NCBI GenBank assembly: GCA_000737985.1
Contig: JNVT01000038.1
Location: forward strand, 1 to 52,001
Length of the DNA stretch: 52,001 bases
Origin: Gammaproteobacteria bacterium MFB021
GTDB taxonomy: Bacteria > Pseudomonadota > Gammaproteobacteria > Pseudomonadales > Halomonadaceae
Direction: 5' to 3'
Below are positions 1 to 11,157 of this stretch, piece after piece; the stretch's first letter is position 1, and each line of letters begins with the position of its first letter. A model generated the notes under the pieces. The model made no database searches and was not told where the DNA came from. It was given only the letters and a program-made list of their open reading frames with translations. The position numbers were made by a program, and so were the translations under genes.

Positions 1-1770
<1,770 letters not shown>

Positions 1771-1795
1771 GTCGAGTCGCGCTTCGTTCTCTCGA

Positions 1796-1825
1796 CCCGC
1801 TGCCTCCCTCGGCAGCGGGTTTTTT
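1796..1825 (+). terminator. Intrinsic terminator after purA
   Basis: A perfect 9-bp stem (CCCGCTGCC at 1796-1804, GGCAGCGGG at 1811-1819) with a 6-nt loop is followed directly by six T residues. Confidence 0.93.
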
Positions 1826-2065
1826 ATTGCCCACAATTGTTTCAATTCCGGTGATAGGCAAAGTCTGTTTCCCGAGCCGAGTGCCCCTGGTGTGTCTCCT
1901 CACTTGTACCATTGCGTTTCGCTGTGGGGCCGCGCGTGGCGCGGTCTGGCACCGTATGTGGGTGCTGCCGCCAGATGGCGAGCGGTGACACTGTCGGAGC
2001 CTGCCGCAAGGCCCGGCAGCGCGGGCGTGGGACGTATGGCGAGGGTTCACACTCTGTGCAAAGGG

Positions 2066-2087
2066 GACTAAAATGGTCCTATATGAT
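2066..2087 (+). promoter_or_regulatory. IscR type-1-like operator overlapping the suf promoter -10
   Basis: GACTAAAATGGTC at 2066-2078 matches the core of the known IscR type-1 site (GACT-R-WWW-Y-AGTC) except for one base in the second arm. It is followed immediately by CTATATGAT, whose TATGAT (2082-2087) is a 5/6 match to a sigma-70 -10 box. I see no good -35 box at the usual spacing. The position between purA's terminator and the Rrf2 gene suggests autorepression by an Fe-S-dependent Rrf2 regulator. Confidence 0.6.
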
Positions 2088-2151
2088 CTCGCGGGCGCGG
2101 TTGCCCGTATCGGCCCGCGACAACAGCCGATGATCGGACCGTTTCACCCAA

Positions 2152-2167
2152 GACGACTCGAGTCGTC
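2152..2167. repeat. 16-bp perfect palindrome in the suf 5' leader
   Basis: GACGACTC/GAGTCGTC is self-complementary across all 16 bases and ends 17 nt before the ATG at 2185. It may be an operator or an mRNA stem near the ribosome binding region; nothing in the sequence decides which. Confidence 0.5.
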
Positions 2168-2184
2168 GAGTGCAGGCCCGGCGC

Positions 2185-2658
2185 ATGCTGAAACTTTCCA
2201 AGTTGACGGACTACGCCGCGATGATGATGGCGCAGATCGCGCGGGCGCCCGAGGAAGCGCATACGGCTTCCGAGCTGGCTCAGCGGCTGCATCTGCCGCA
2301 TCCGACCGTAGGCAAGACGCTCAAGATGCTGGCGAAGGAAGGGCTGCTGATCTCGCGGCGGGGCTCTCACGGCGGCTATGTGCTGGCACGCCCCGCGGTG
2401 GAGATCGCTGCCAGCGATATCATCGCGGCGATCGAAGGGCCGATCGGCATGACCGAGTGCAGCCATGTCGACGGTGAGTGCGAGCTGATCGGCACCTGCG
2501 GGGTGGCCGACAACTGGCAGCGGGTGTCGCAGGCGATCCGCACGCTGCTCGATGGTGTGACGCTCGCGCATCTGGCCCAGGAAGCGCCGATCAAGTTACC
2601 CGTACTGATGCCGATCCAGAGCGTCACGCTGCCCAGCGTGGCCGAGGGCCGGCGCTAG
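2185..2658 (+). CDS. Rrf2-family SUF system regulator (IscR/SufR-like)
   Basis: This 157-residue protein is a DNA-binding Rrf2 regulator. The N-terminal winged helix is seen in MLKLSKLTDYAAMMM, in the helix-turn-helix around ASELAQRLHLPHPTVGKTL, and in the wing SRRGSHGGYVLARP. A cysteine triad follows (TEC, GEC, GTC; spacing C-x6-C-x5-C), resembling IscR's cluster ligands, so an Fe-S cofactor is likely. I chose the ATG at 2185 because the family starts with M-L-K/R-L; an in-frame GTG at 2170 would add five residues. It is the first gene of the suf operon and is probably autoregulated through the box at 2066-2087. Confidence 0.9.
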   Translation: MLKLSKLTDYAAMMMAQIARAPEEAHTASELAQRLHLPHPTVGKTLKMLAKEGLLISRRGSHGGYVLARPAVEIAASDIIAAIEGPIGMTECSHVDGECELIGTCGVADNWQRVSQAIRTLLDGVTLAHLAQEAPIKLPVLMPIQSVTLPSVAEGRR

Positions 2659-2760
2659 AACAGTCAGCACGACTCCCGGGGCCCGTGGCGCGAACGCAAG
2701 GGGCGCATCGTGGAGAAGAGGCTGGCGCGACAAGACTCTCGAGTGAGAGGAGAGGAGACC

Positions 2761-4203
<1,443 letters not shown>

Positions 4204-4279
4204 GGCCGCGTCACCCGAGCCGTTTATCGTCATCATCGAGCGGCCGCGCGGCGGCGCTCATCGTTTCAAGGGTTTTTTC

Positions 4280-5032
4280 ATGCTCGAAGTCAAGGATCTT
4301 CACGTCACGGTCGAAGACAAGGCCATCCTCAAGGGCCTCAACCTGACGGTCCAGCCCGGCGAAGTTCACGCCATCATGGGTCCCAATGGTGCCGGCAAAT
4401 CCACCCTGTCTGCGGTCATCGCCGGCAAGGATGGCTACGAAGTCACCCAGGGCAGCATCCTGTTCGAAGGTCAGGACGTGCTCGAGATGGAGATCGAGGA
4501 GCGCGCCCGTGCCGGCCTGCTGCTGGGTTTCCAGTACCCGATCGAGATTCCCGGGGTGAAGAACATCTATCTGCTCAAGGCCGCGCTCAACGCCGCGCGT
4601 GAAGCGCGGGGCGAGGGCGAGATTCCGGCACCGGAGTTCATGAAGCTGGTGCGCGAGAAGAGCGCCGAAATGCAGATGGACACCAGCTTCCTGCAGCGCG
4701 CGGTCAACGAAGGCTTCTCGGGTGGTGAGAAGAAGCGCAACGAGATCCTGCAGATGCTGGTGCTGCAGCCCAAGCTGGCGATGCTCGACGAGATCGACTC
4801 GGGGCTGGACATCGACGCCATGAAGGTGGTCGCCAAGGGCGTCAACTCGCTGCGCAGCGCCGATCGCGCGATCCTGCTGGTGACCCACTACCAGCGCCTG
4901 CTCAACCACATCGAGCCGGATCGGGTCCACGTGCTGGTCGACGGCCGTATCGTCAAGAGCGGTGACAAGAGCCTGGCGCTCGAGCTCGAATCGCGCGGTT
5001 ACGACTGGGTACTGGAGGAGTCCGTCGCATGA
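4280..5032 (+). CDS. sufC: Fe-S assembly ATPase SufC
   Basis: This 250-residue cytosolic ABC-type ATPase drives the shape changes of the SufBCD scaffold. Visible motifs in order are Walker A GPNGAGKST (near residue 34), the ABC signature FSGGEKKRNE, Walker B LAMLDEIDSGLD, and the switch His in LLVTHYQRLL. The SGGEKKRNE signature is typical of SufC rather than of transport ABC proteins. Its end overlaps the start of sufD by 4 bases (ATGA), indicating translational coupling. Confidence 0.98.
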   Translation: MLEVKDLHVTVEDKAILKGLNLTVQPGEVHAIMGPNGAGKSTLSAVIAGKDGYEVTQGSILFEGQDVLEMEIEERARAGLLLGFQYPIEIPGVKNIYLLKAALNAAREARGEGEIPAPEFMKLVREKSAEMQMDTSFLQRAVNEGFSGGEKKRNEILQMLVLQPKLAMLDEIDSGLDIDAMKVVAKGVNSLRSADRAILLVTHYQRLLNHIEPDRVHVLVDGRIVKSGDKSLALELESRGYDWVLEESVA

Positions 5033-6366
5033 ATGCACCGGAACGCTTTCTCGAGCGTCTGAACGCGCGTCGCGAGGACGATCCGAGCTGGGTGGCGGCG
5101 CGGCGCCAGGCCGGCGCGGCGCGCTTCGCGGCGGTCGGCTTCCCGACCCGGCGCGACGAGGCGTGGAAATACACCGACGTGCGCAGCATCGCCGACGGTG
5201 ACTTCGCCCTGGCCGCGGATGCCGAGTTCTCGCCCGAGCGCCTGGCCGCCTGCGCCCTCGAACTCGACGCTCACCGCCTGGTATTGGTCGACGGCCGTTT
5301 CAACGCCGAGCTGTCGTCGCTCGACGCGCTGCCCGCCGGCGTCAGCGTGACGCCGCTATCGCAGGCGCTGGAGAGCAATCATGAGCAGGTCGGTGGCAGC
5401 CTGGGGCGGCTGGCCGGGGTCGACTTCTCCGCCTTCACTGCGCTCAACACCGCCTTCGCCGACGAAGGCGCGGTGGTGCGCCTGGCGCCGGGTACGGTGG
5501 TCGACAAGCCGATCTACGTGGTGCTGGTCTCGCGCGCCAACGCACAGGCGGTAATGAGCCACCCGCGGGTGCTGATCGAGGCCGGCGCGCGCAGCGAAGC
5601 GACGGTGATCGAGCACTACGCCGGCGAAGACGGGGCGGCCAACTTCACCAACGTGGTGACCGAGGCGCTGCTCGAACGCGGTGCCATCGTCAATCACTAC
5701 AAGCTGCAGGAGGCCGCTTCCGGCGACCTGCACGTGGCCAGCATCCATGCCGATCAGGGCCGCGACAGCCGCTTCAACTCGTTCAATCTCAATCTGGGCG
5801 GCAGCCTGGTACGTACCGATCTGGTCACCGATCTCAACGCCGAGGGTGCCGAGGCGGCCTACTACGGGCTGTTCTTCCTGCAGGGGCGTCAGCACGTCGA
5901 CAACCACACGCTGGTCAACCACAACGCGCCGCGCACCTTCTCCAACGAGAGCTACAAGGGCATCCTCGACGACCGCTCCCACGGCGTGTTCAACGGCAAG
6001 GTCTACGTCAAGAAGGACGCCCAGCAGATCGAGGCGTACCAGAACAACGCCAACCTGCTGCTGTCGGATCGCGCCGAGATCGATACCAAGCCGGAGCTGG
6101 TGATCTATGCCGATGACGTCAAGTGCTCCCACGGCGCCACCACCGGGCAGCTCGACGAGGACGCGGTCTATGCGCTGCGCACCCGCGGCATCGACGCGGC
6201 GATGGCGCGGGGCCTGCTGACCCTGGCCTTCGCCGGCGAGGTGATGGAGCAGGTCAAGCTCAGCGAGATCGCCGAGCGCGTCGAGCGCGCGGTGGCCGGG
6301 CGCCTGCCGGAACGCTTCAACCTGGCCGATCTGGTCGAGACCGCCGAGGCGGTACAGGAGGCTTGA
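5029..6366 (+). CDS. sufD: Fe-S assembly scaffold protein SufD
   Basis: SufD is the SufB paralogue of the SufBC2D complex and is linked to iron entry and complex stability. The 445-residue protein has an N-terminal helical part with the RRDEAWKYTDV motif, a beta-helix core and a C-terminal block with DDVKCSHGATTGQLDEDA and FAGEVMEQVK. The ATG overlaps the end of sufC (ATGA), and its stop overlaps the sufS start (TGATG). The length is typical (E. coli about 423). Confidence 0.97.
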   Translation: MNAPERFLERLNARREDDPSWVAARRQAGAARFAAVGFPTRRDEAWKYTDVRSIADGDFALAADAEFSPERLAACALELDAHRLVLVDGRFNAELSSLDALPAGVSVTPLSQALESNHEQVGGSLGRLAGVDFSAFTALNTAFADEGAVVRLAPGTVVDKPIYVVLVSRANAQAVMSHPRVLIEAGARSEATVIEHYAGEDGAANFTNVVTEALLERGAIVNHYKLQEAASGDLHVASIHADQGRDSRFNSFNLNLGGSLVRTDLVTDLNAEGAEAAYYGLFFLQGRQHVDNHTLVNHNAPRTFSNESYKGILDDRSHGVFNGKVYVKKDAQQIEAYQNNANLLLSDRAEIDTKPELVIYADDVKCSHGATTGQLDEDAVYALRTRGIDAAMARGLLTLAFAGEVMEQVKLSEIAERVERAVAGRLPERFNLADLVETAEAVQEA

Positions 6367-7607
6367 TGACCGCGATCACCGATTTGACCCTGGATCTGGC
6401 CGCGGTGCGCCGTGACTTCCCCATCCTGGAGCGGGAAGTCCACGGCAAGCCGCTGATCTATCTCGACAACGCGGCGACCAGCCAGACGCCCACGGCGGTG
6501 ATCGAGAGCCTGAGCGACTACTATCGCCGCTACAACGCCAACATCCACCGCGGGCTGCATACCCTGGCCGACGAGGCGACCGCCGCCTACGAGGGCGCGC
6601 GGGCGCGGATCCAGGTGCATCTCAATGCTTTCGAGCCGCGCGAGATCGTGTTCACCCGCGGCACCACCGAGGCGATCAACCTGGTCGCCAACAGCTGGGG
6701 GCGGGCCAATCTCCAGCCGGGTGACGAGGTGCTGGTGTCGCTGATGGAGCACCACTCCAATATCGTGCCGTGGCAACTGCTGGCGCAGGCGCTGGGGATC
6801 GTGGTGCGGGTGATCCCGGTGGACGAGCGTGGCGTGCTCGACCTCGCCGCCTACCGTGATCTGCTCGGCGAGCGCACCCGGCTGGTGTGCGTCAACCATG
6901 TTTCCAACGCCCTGGGTACGATCAACCCGGTGGCCGAGATGGCCCGCGACGCCCATGCCCATGGCGCGTTGATCCTGGTCGACGGCGCCCAGGCGCTGCC
7001 GCACCAGCGGGTCGACGTGCAGGCGCTGGATGTCGATTTCTACGCCTTCTCCGGGCACAAGGTCTACGGCCCCATGGGTATCGGTGCGCTCTATGCTCGG
7101 GCGTCGCTGCTGGAGGCGATGCCGCCGTGGCAGGGCGGCGGCGAGATGATCTCGCGGGTCTCCTTCGACCGTGGCACCGAGTTCGCCACCATTCCCCATC
7201 GCTTCGAGGCGGGAACCCCGGCGGTGGCCGAGGCGGTGGCGCTGGGCGCTGCGCTCGACTGGGTCGACGGCATCGGCATCGAGCGCCTGGCGGCCTGGGA
7301 GCAGTGGCTGCTCGAACACGCCACGCACAAGCTCGAGGGCATCGATGGGCTGCGGATCATCGGCACCGCGCCGGACAAGGCGAGCGTGATCTCGTTCGTC
7401 GTCGATGGCGCCCACGCCCAGGATATCGGTCTGCTGATCGATCAACTGGGCGTGGCGATCCGCACCGGCCACCACTGCGCCCAGCCGCTGCTGCAGCACT
7501 TCGGGGTCGAGGCAACCTGCCGCGCCTCGCTGGCGGTGTACAACACGCCGGAAGAGGTCGATGCCTTCGTCGAGGCGCTCGAGCGAGTGCTGGGGATGCT
7601 GCGCTGA
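6366..7607 (+). CDS. sufS: Cysteine desulfurase SufS
   Basis: This 413-residue PLP enzyme of the group II cysteine desulfurases removes sulfur from L-cysteine as a persulfide for cluster building. The start is the ATG overlapping the sufD stop; the product begins MTAITDLTLDLAAVRRDFPI. Visible elements are YLDNAATSQTP at the N-terminus, the PLP lysine in FSGHKVYGP, and the persulfide cysteine in RTGHHCAQPL. Group II enzymes normally need a partner (SufE or SufU) for good activity; neither gene is in this window. Confidence 0.97.
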   Translation: MTAITDLTLDLAAVRRDFPILEREVHGKPLIYLDNAATSQTPTAVIESLSDYYRRYNANIHRGLHTLADEATAAYEGARARIQVHLNAFEPREIVFTRGTTEAINLVANSWGRANLQPGDEVLVSLMEHHSNIVPWQLLAQALGIVVRVIPVDERGVLDLAAYRDLLGERTRLVCVNHVSNALGTINPVAEMARDAHAHGALILVDGAQALPHQRVDVQALDVDFYAFSGHKVYGPMGIGALYARASLLEAMPPWQGGGEMISRVSFDRGTEFATIPHRFEAGTPAVAEAVALGAALDWVDGIGIERLAAWEQWLLEHATHKLEGIDGLRIIGTAPDKASVISFVVDGAHAQDIGLLIDQLGVAIRTGHHCAQPLLQHFGVEATCRASLAVYNTPEEVDAFVEALERVLGMLR

Positions 7608-8176
7608 TGGCGATGGATGCGAAGCACGGGCTCTACAAGGGGCAGGAGATGCCCCTGCAGCGGGATGTCGAGGTGATCTCGATCCCCTTCGGCAAGACCA
7701 TTACGCTGCCCGAGGACAGCGTGGTGGCGGTGATGCAGGCCAAGGGAAGTTCGGTCAGCGTCTCCTACGAGGGGCGGCTCTATCTGATCGAGGGCCAGGA
7801 CCTCGATGCCCTGGGGCTGACGCCGACACCGCGGCCGACGCTCGACCCGGAGGCTTCCGAGGAGGAGATGGAAGCCTTCGTGTGGGAGCAGTTGCGCACT
7901 TGCTTCGATCCCGAGATCCCGGTCAATATCGTCGAGCTGGGGCTGGTCTATGGCTGTCGTATCGAGCGCCTGCTCAGCGGCGAGCGCATGGTGACCATCC
8001 GCATGACCCTGACCGCGCCCGGCTGCGGGATGGGTGACGTGATCGCCGAAGATGCCCGGCGCAAGATTCTGGGTGCGCCGCAGTTCTCCAAGGTGCACGT
8101 GGAAATCGTGTTTGATCCCCCCTGGAGCCGTGAGATGATGAGCGAAGAGGCGCGCCTGGAACTGGGCATGTTCTGA
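7607..8176 (+). CDS. sufT: Putative Fe-S cluster assembly protein SufT
   Basis: This 189-residue protein belongs to the long SufT family: an N-terminal extension (about 80 residues) followed by a DUF59/MIP18 domain with FDPEIPVNIVELGLVYG and TLTAPGCGMGD. The cysteine in APGCGMGD is the conserved one. DUF59 proteins assist maturation or transfer of Fe-S clusters; the exact SufT step is less well defined than for SufBCDS. The ATG at 7607 overlaps the sufS stop, so it is coupled to the operon. It appears to be the last suf gene. Confidence 0.93.
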   Translation: MAMDAKHGLYKGQEMPLQRDVEVISIPFGKTITLPEDSVVAVMQAKGSSVSVSYEGRLYLIEGQDLDALGLTPTPRPTLDPEASEEEMEAFVWEQLRTCFDPEIPVNIVELGLVYGCRIERLLSGERMVTIRMTLTAPGCGMGDVIAEDARRKILGAPQFSKVHVEIVFDPPWSREMMSEEARLELGMF

Positions 8177-8350
8177 ACCTGCCTGGCGCGGGCACCACGA
8201 TTGGACCTTGAGCGTGCGAGGGTGGCGCCGCGTCGCGCAGACGTGCCGGCTTTCCCACAAGGCAACGACCGCAAGACGAACGCAAGATGCAGATCGACAC
8301 CGACTCTCGCCGCTTAGCCTGCTGTTTTCGACCCTGTCTCTCCCTTCATC

Positions 8351-8374
8351 GAGGCGACCGCCGACGGTCGCCTC
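8351..8374. repeat. Perfect 9-bp hairpin between sufT and the sanA-like gene
   Basis: GAGGCGACC (8351-8359) and GGTCGCCTC (8366-8374) are exact inverted repeats with a 6-nt loop. No T run follows, so it is either a weak terminator for the suf transcript or a stem within the leader of the next gene. Confidence 0.6.
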
Positions 8375-8399
8375 GCTGTCTATGCGGCCGCGGCGCGCT

Positions 8400-9056
8400 A
8401 TGCTGCGGTTACTGAAGGGCCTGCTTAAGACGCTGCTGGCCGGGCTCGTGCTGCTCGTTCTCGGTGTCGTCGCGATCAATCTGTGGGTGCTCCACCAGAC
8501 CCAGCCGCGGATCGAGCACGACGTGCTGCTGTGCCGAGCGCAGCCGGTGGGGTTGGTCTTCGGTACCGCCCAATGGCTGCGCGCGGGTGGGCCCAACCCC
8601 TACTATCGGGCACGCATGGAGACCGCCGCGGAGCTTTTACGCCTCAATCGCGTGCAGCACCTGCTGCTCTCCGGTGATAACCGCACCCGCTACTACAACG
8701 AGCCGGTGAGCATGTGGCGCTCGCTGCGCCACCGTAACGTCGAGGACACGCACATGACCCTCGACTACGCCGGGTTCAGCACCTTCGATAGCGTGGTACG
8801 GGCCAAGGAGGTATTCGGGGCCAAGCGTCTGATGCTGATCTCGCAGGCGTGGCATCTACCGCGGGCCCTGTTTATCGCCGATGCATTGGGGCTCGAAGCC
8901 ACCGGCTGCGCGGTGCCCGACGAGGGAATCGCCGGCGAGTGGCAGCTCAGGCTGCGTGAGTGGCTGGCGCGGGCGGCGGCCTTCGGTGATCTCTATCTAT
9001 GGGGGCGCGAGCCCTATTTTCTCGGCCCGCTGGAGCCTATCCAGCTATCGCCGTGA
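8400..9056 (+). CDS. sanA: SanA-like DUF218 inner membrane protein
   Basis: This protein of about 218 residues has one N-terminal membrane segment (LAGLVLLVLGVVAINLWVL) and a DUF218/YdcF-like domain. Conserved stretches match SanA of E. coli, a protein affecting envelope permeability to vancomycin: LVFGTAQWLRAG, LLLSGDNRTRYYNEP, LDYAGFSTFDSVVRAKEVF, and the C-terminal REPYFLGPLEPI. The ATG at 8400 puts the membrane segment where SanA has it; an in-frame ATG at 8382 adds six residues. Neither has a clear ribosome binding site. The biochemical role of the family is not settled. Confidence 0.88.
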   Translation: MLRLLKGLLKTLLAGLVLLVLGVVAINLWVLHQTQPRIEHDVLLCRAQPVGLVFGTAQWLRAGGPNPYYRARMETAAELLRLNRVQHLLLSGDNRTRYYNEPVSMWRSLRHRNVEDTHMTLDYAGFSTFDSVVRAKEVFGAKRLMLISQAWHLPRALFIADALGLEATGCAVPDEGIAGEWQLRLREWLARAAAFGDLYLWGREPYFLGPLEPIQLSP

Positions 9057-9197
9057 ACGCGGGGCGTCTGCGTTATCAGAGCATTGGCATTGGCATTGGC
9101 GCGGCACGCCAGGATGTCGACTGCGGCCGAGGGCGGGATCAGCGTGTCAGCCGAGCGTATAGGTCAGGCGGGTGGGGCGTAGAATAGCGCAGAGAGC

Positions 9198-9214
9198 CGC
9201 CGCCGACGGCGGCG
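9198..9214. repeat. GC-rich inverted repeat between convergent genes
   Basis: CGCCGCCG and CGGCGGCG flank a single A, forming a GC-rich stem just after the convergent ends of the sanA-like gene and the next minus-strand gene. No T run is present, so its role as a terminator is uncertain. Confidence 0.4.
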
Positions 9215-9223
9215 ACGCAGAAT

Positions 9224-9664
9224 TCAGCGCTGACGTTGCTGCAGCTTGGTGATCTCGCGGATCAGCGCGCGGCAATTCTTCCAGCAGCGCTCCAGTGCGG
9301 GCTCCAGCGGGTCCGGCAGGGGATGGGTGAAGGCGTTGCCCAGCGCCTGCATCAGCACGCGCTCCTGCTCCAGCAACTCACCCAGCAGCACCGCGCTGTC
9401 GTTGCCGACGAAGCTCTTGATGCGGCTCCACAGCCATAGGTAGTCATCGCGCTCGACGTCGGCATCGCGGGGCAGCATGGCGAGGTGTTCGCGAACCAGA
9501 TCCTGCAGCTCGCGCATCGCCGCGCCACGTTCCTCGTAATGGGGTTTCAGGGCATTGCGCAGCGCCGGGCGCAGGCGATCGAGATTGTCCTGAAAATAAT
9601 CGAGACTGTCGGCCAGCGCCTCCAGGACGCTGTCCATCGCCACCTGGCGATTGTCGAGAAACAT
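9224..9664 (-). CDS. Hypothetical helical protein, possible DUF2383/PA2169-like four-helix bundle
   Basis: The 146-residue product is almost entirely helical by composition, acidic and soluble, with no signal peptide or membrane segment. The order of short helices, with EERGAAMRELQDLV near residue 50 and LWSRIKSFVGNDSAVLLGELLEQE in the middle, resembles the ferritin-like DUF2383 bundles of proteins such as PA2169. The metal-ligand Glu/His pattern of true ferritins is not evident. The ATG at 9662-9664 has an AGGAGGTGACC sequence upstream on the minus strand, a strong ribosome binding site. It stands alone between the sanA-like gene and rimK. Function unknown. Confidence 0.75.
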   Translation of the reverse strand: MFLDNRQVAMDSVLEALADSLDYFQDNLDRLRPALRNALKPHYEERGAAMRELQDLVREHLAMLPRDADVERDDYLWLWSRIKSFVGNDSAVLLGELLEQERVLMQALGNAFTHPLPDPLEPALERCWKNCRALIREITKLQQRQR

Positions 9665-9773
9665 GTGCGGTCACCTCCTGAGGTGACACAAATTGTGCGG
9701 CCGGAAACACTGTTTTTCTACCCCTGCGGGGATAAATTTTTAGGTTTTCCGGCTATTTGTTGAGATTCACGCG

Positions 9774-10682
9774 TCAGCCATTGGGTTTGGGCGGCGCCTT
9801 GCGCGGCGTTGCGGCGTTCTTCTCCAGATGCTCGATGATCTGCCCGGCAATATCTTTCGCGGTGGCGGTCTCGATGCCCTGGAGCCCGGGGGAGGAGTTG
9901 ACCTCCATGATCACCGGCCCATGGTTGGAGCGCAGCAGATCGACCCCGGCCACGCGCAGGCCCATCGCCTTGGCCGCACGGATCGCGGTGGAGCGCTCCT
10001 CGGGGGTGATACGAATGACGCTGGCGGTGCCGCCGCGATGCAGATTGGAGCGGAACTCGCCATCGGCGGCCTGGCGTTTCATCGCCGCCACCACCTTGTC
10101 GCCGATCACGAAACAGCGGATATCGGCGCCCTTGGCCTCCTTGATGTACTCCTGCACCATGATATTGGCCTTCATGCCCATGAAAGCCTGGATCACCGAT
10201 TCTGCCGCCTGGTTGGTCTCGGCCAGCACCACGCCGATGCCCTGGGTACCCTCCAGCAGCTTGATCACCAGCGGCGCGCCCTTGACCATGGTGATCAGGT
10301 CGGGGATGTCGTCCGGCGAGTGGGCGAACCCGGTCACCGGCAGGCCCAGCCCCTTGCGTGACAGAAGCTGCAGCGAGCGCAGCTTGTCGCGTGAGCGGGT
10401 GATCGCCACCGAGTCGTTGAGCACGTAGGTGCTCATCATCTCGAACTGACGCAGCACGGCGCAGCCGTAGAAAGTCACCGAGGCGCCGATCCGCGGCACG
10501 ATGGCGTCGAAGGTCTCCAGCTCCTGCCCCTTGTAATGGATCGAGGGTCGGTGCGAGGCGATGTTCATGTAGCAGCGCAGGGTATCGATGACCCTGACCG
10601 TGTGGCCCCGCGTCTCGGCGGCCTCGATCAGACGGCGCGTCGAATAGAGATTGCGATTGCGGGACAGGATGCCGATGTGCAT
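9774..10682 (-). CDS. rimK: Ribosomal protein S6 glutamate ligase RimK (ATP-grasp)
   Basis: The 302-residue protein is an ATP-grasp ligase that adds glutamates to the C-terminus of ribosomal protein S6. Visible elements are the N-terminal domain [18 protein letters not shown], the ATP-grasp part with [15 protein letters not shown] and the metal-binding region [21 protein letters not shown]. The length matches E. coli RimK (300). The next gene upstream is a RimB-type gene 33 bp away; in Pseudomonas RimK is paired with RimB, which trims the glutamate tails. The C-terminus ends in a short basic [13 protein letters not shown] tail. Confidence 0.95.
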   Translation of the reverse strand: MHIGILSRNRNLYSTRRLIEAAETRGHTVRVIDTLRCYMNIASHRPSIHYKGQELETFDAIVPRIGASVTFYGCAVLRQFEMMSTYVLNDSVAITRSRDKLRSLQLLSRKGLGLPVTGFAHSPDDIPDLITMVKGAPLVIKLLEGTQGIGVVLAETNQAAESVIQAFMGMKANIMVQEYIKEAKGADIRCFVIGDKVVAAMKRQAADGEFRSNLHRGGTASVIRITPEERSTAIRAAKAMGLRVAGVDLLRSNHGPVIMEVNSSPGLQGIETATAKDIAGQIIEHLEKNAATPRKAPPKPNG

Positions 10683-10715
10683 GAGCGAGGGCTCCAGAGT
10701 GAACGAACCGGCGAG

Positions 10716-11153
10716 TCAGGGCTCGCCGTGCAGAAAAGCGGCACCGGGGGCGACCAGCAGTCGCCGCATCGCGCGCCGTCCCAGCAACATGGGATGACGC
10801 ATGTCGCTGCGGTCGGTCAGGGTGAGTTCGATGGGGAAGTCCAGGTTACCCAGCACCAGCCGTGTGCGAATCACGTAGCGCCACTCCTCCTGGCCGTTGG
10901 AGCTTCTGACCTTGCGCCGATCGTGCAGCGGCTGCAGGCACTCGTGCGGCGGCGTGGCGTGGCCACTGGTGCGGGTGACGAAGCGCACCCAGGGGTGCCC
11001 GTGCTCCTCGAACGGTTCGATCAGCTCGGCGTGCAGCGCCGAGGTGCGGGCGCCGGTATCCGCCTTGCAGCAAAGGGTCAGGTCGAGATCGGGCAGCGCG
11101 ACCATCTCGCGGCGTCCGATCACCGCCTTGGCCTGGTAGGGCAGTGCTTTCAT
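10716..11153 (-). CDS. rimB: RimB-type retropepsin-like protease (DUF785 / ATP-dependent zinc protease family)
   Basis: This 145-residue protein has the aspartic-protease-like motif KADTGARTSALHAELIE near residue 30 and the family block LTLTDRSDMRHPMLLGRRAM near the C-terminus. Such proteins are named 'ATP-dependent zinc protease' in databases; Pseudomonas RimB, next to RimK, removes glutamate tails from S6. The ATG at 11153 (MKALPYQAKAVIGRREMV) lies 4 bp after the stop of the upstream gene; an in-frame start at 11177 would create a larger overlap. The pairing with rimK supports the RimB assignment over a free-standing DUF785 protein. Confidence 0.85.
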   Translation of the reverse strand: MKALPYQAKAVIGRREMVALPDLDLTLCCKADTGARTSALHAELIEPFEEHGHPWVRFVTRTSGHATPPHECLQPLHDRRKVRSSNGQEEWRYVIRTRLVLGNLDFPIELTLTDRSDMRHPMLLGRRAMRRLLVAPGAAFLHGEP

Positions 11154-11157
11154 GAGC

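Larger units (their letters stand above)
1826..2184 (+). other. Intergenic region upstream of the suf operon
   Basis: No convincing gene lies in these 359 bases. The right half holds the putative suf promoter and operator (2066-2087) and a 16-bp palindrome (2152-2167). I see nothing clear between 1826 and 2060. Confidence 0.6.

Noticed and set aside
9081-9100. GCATTG hexamer three times in a row between convergent genes
   Set aside because: Only three short copies, with no stem, gene or known element; most likely chance or slippage.
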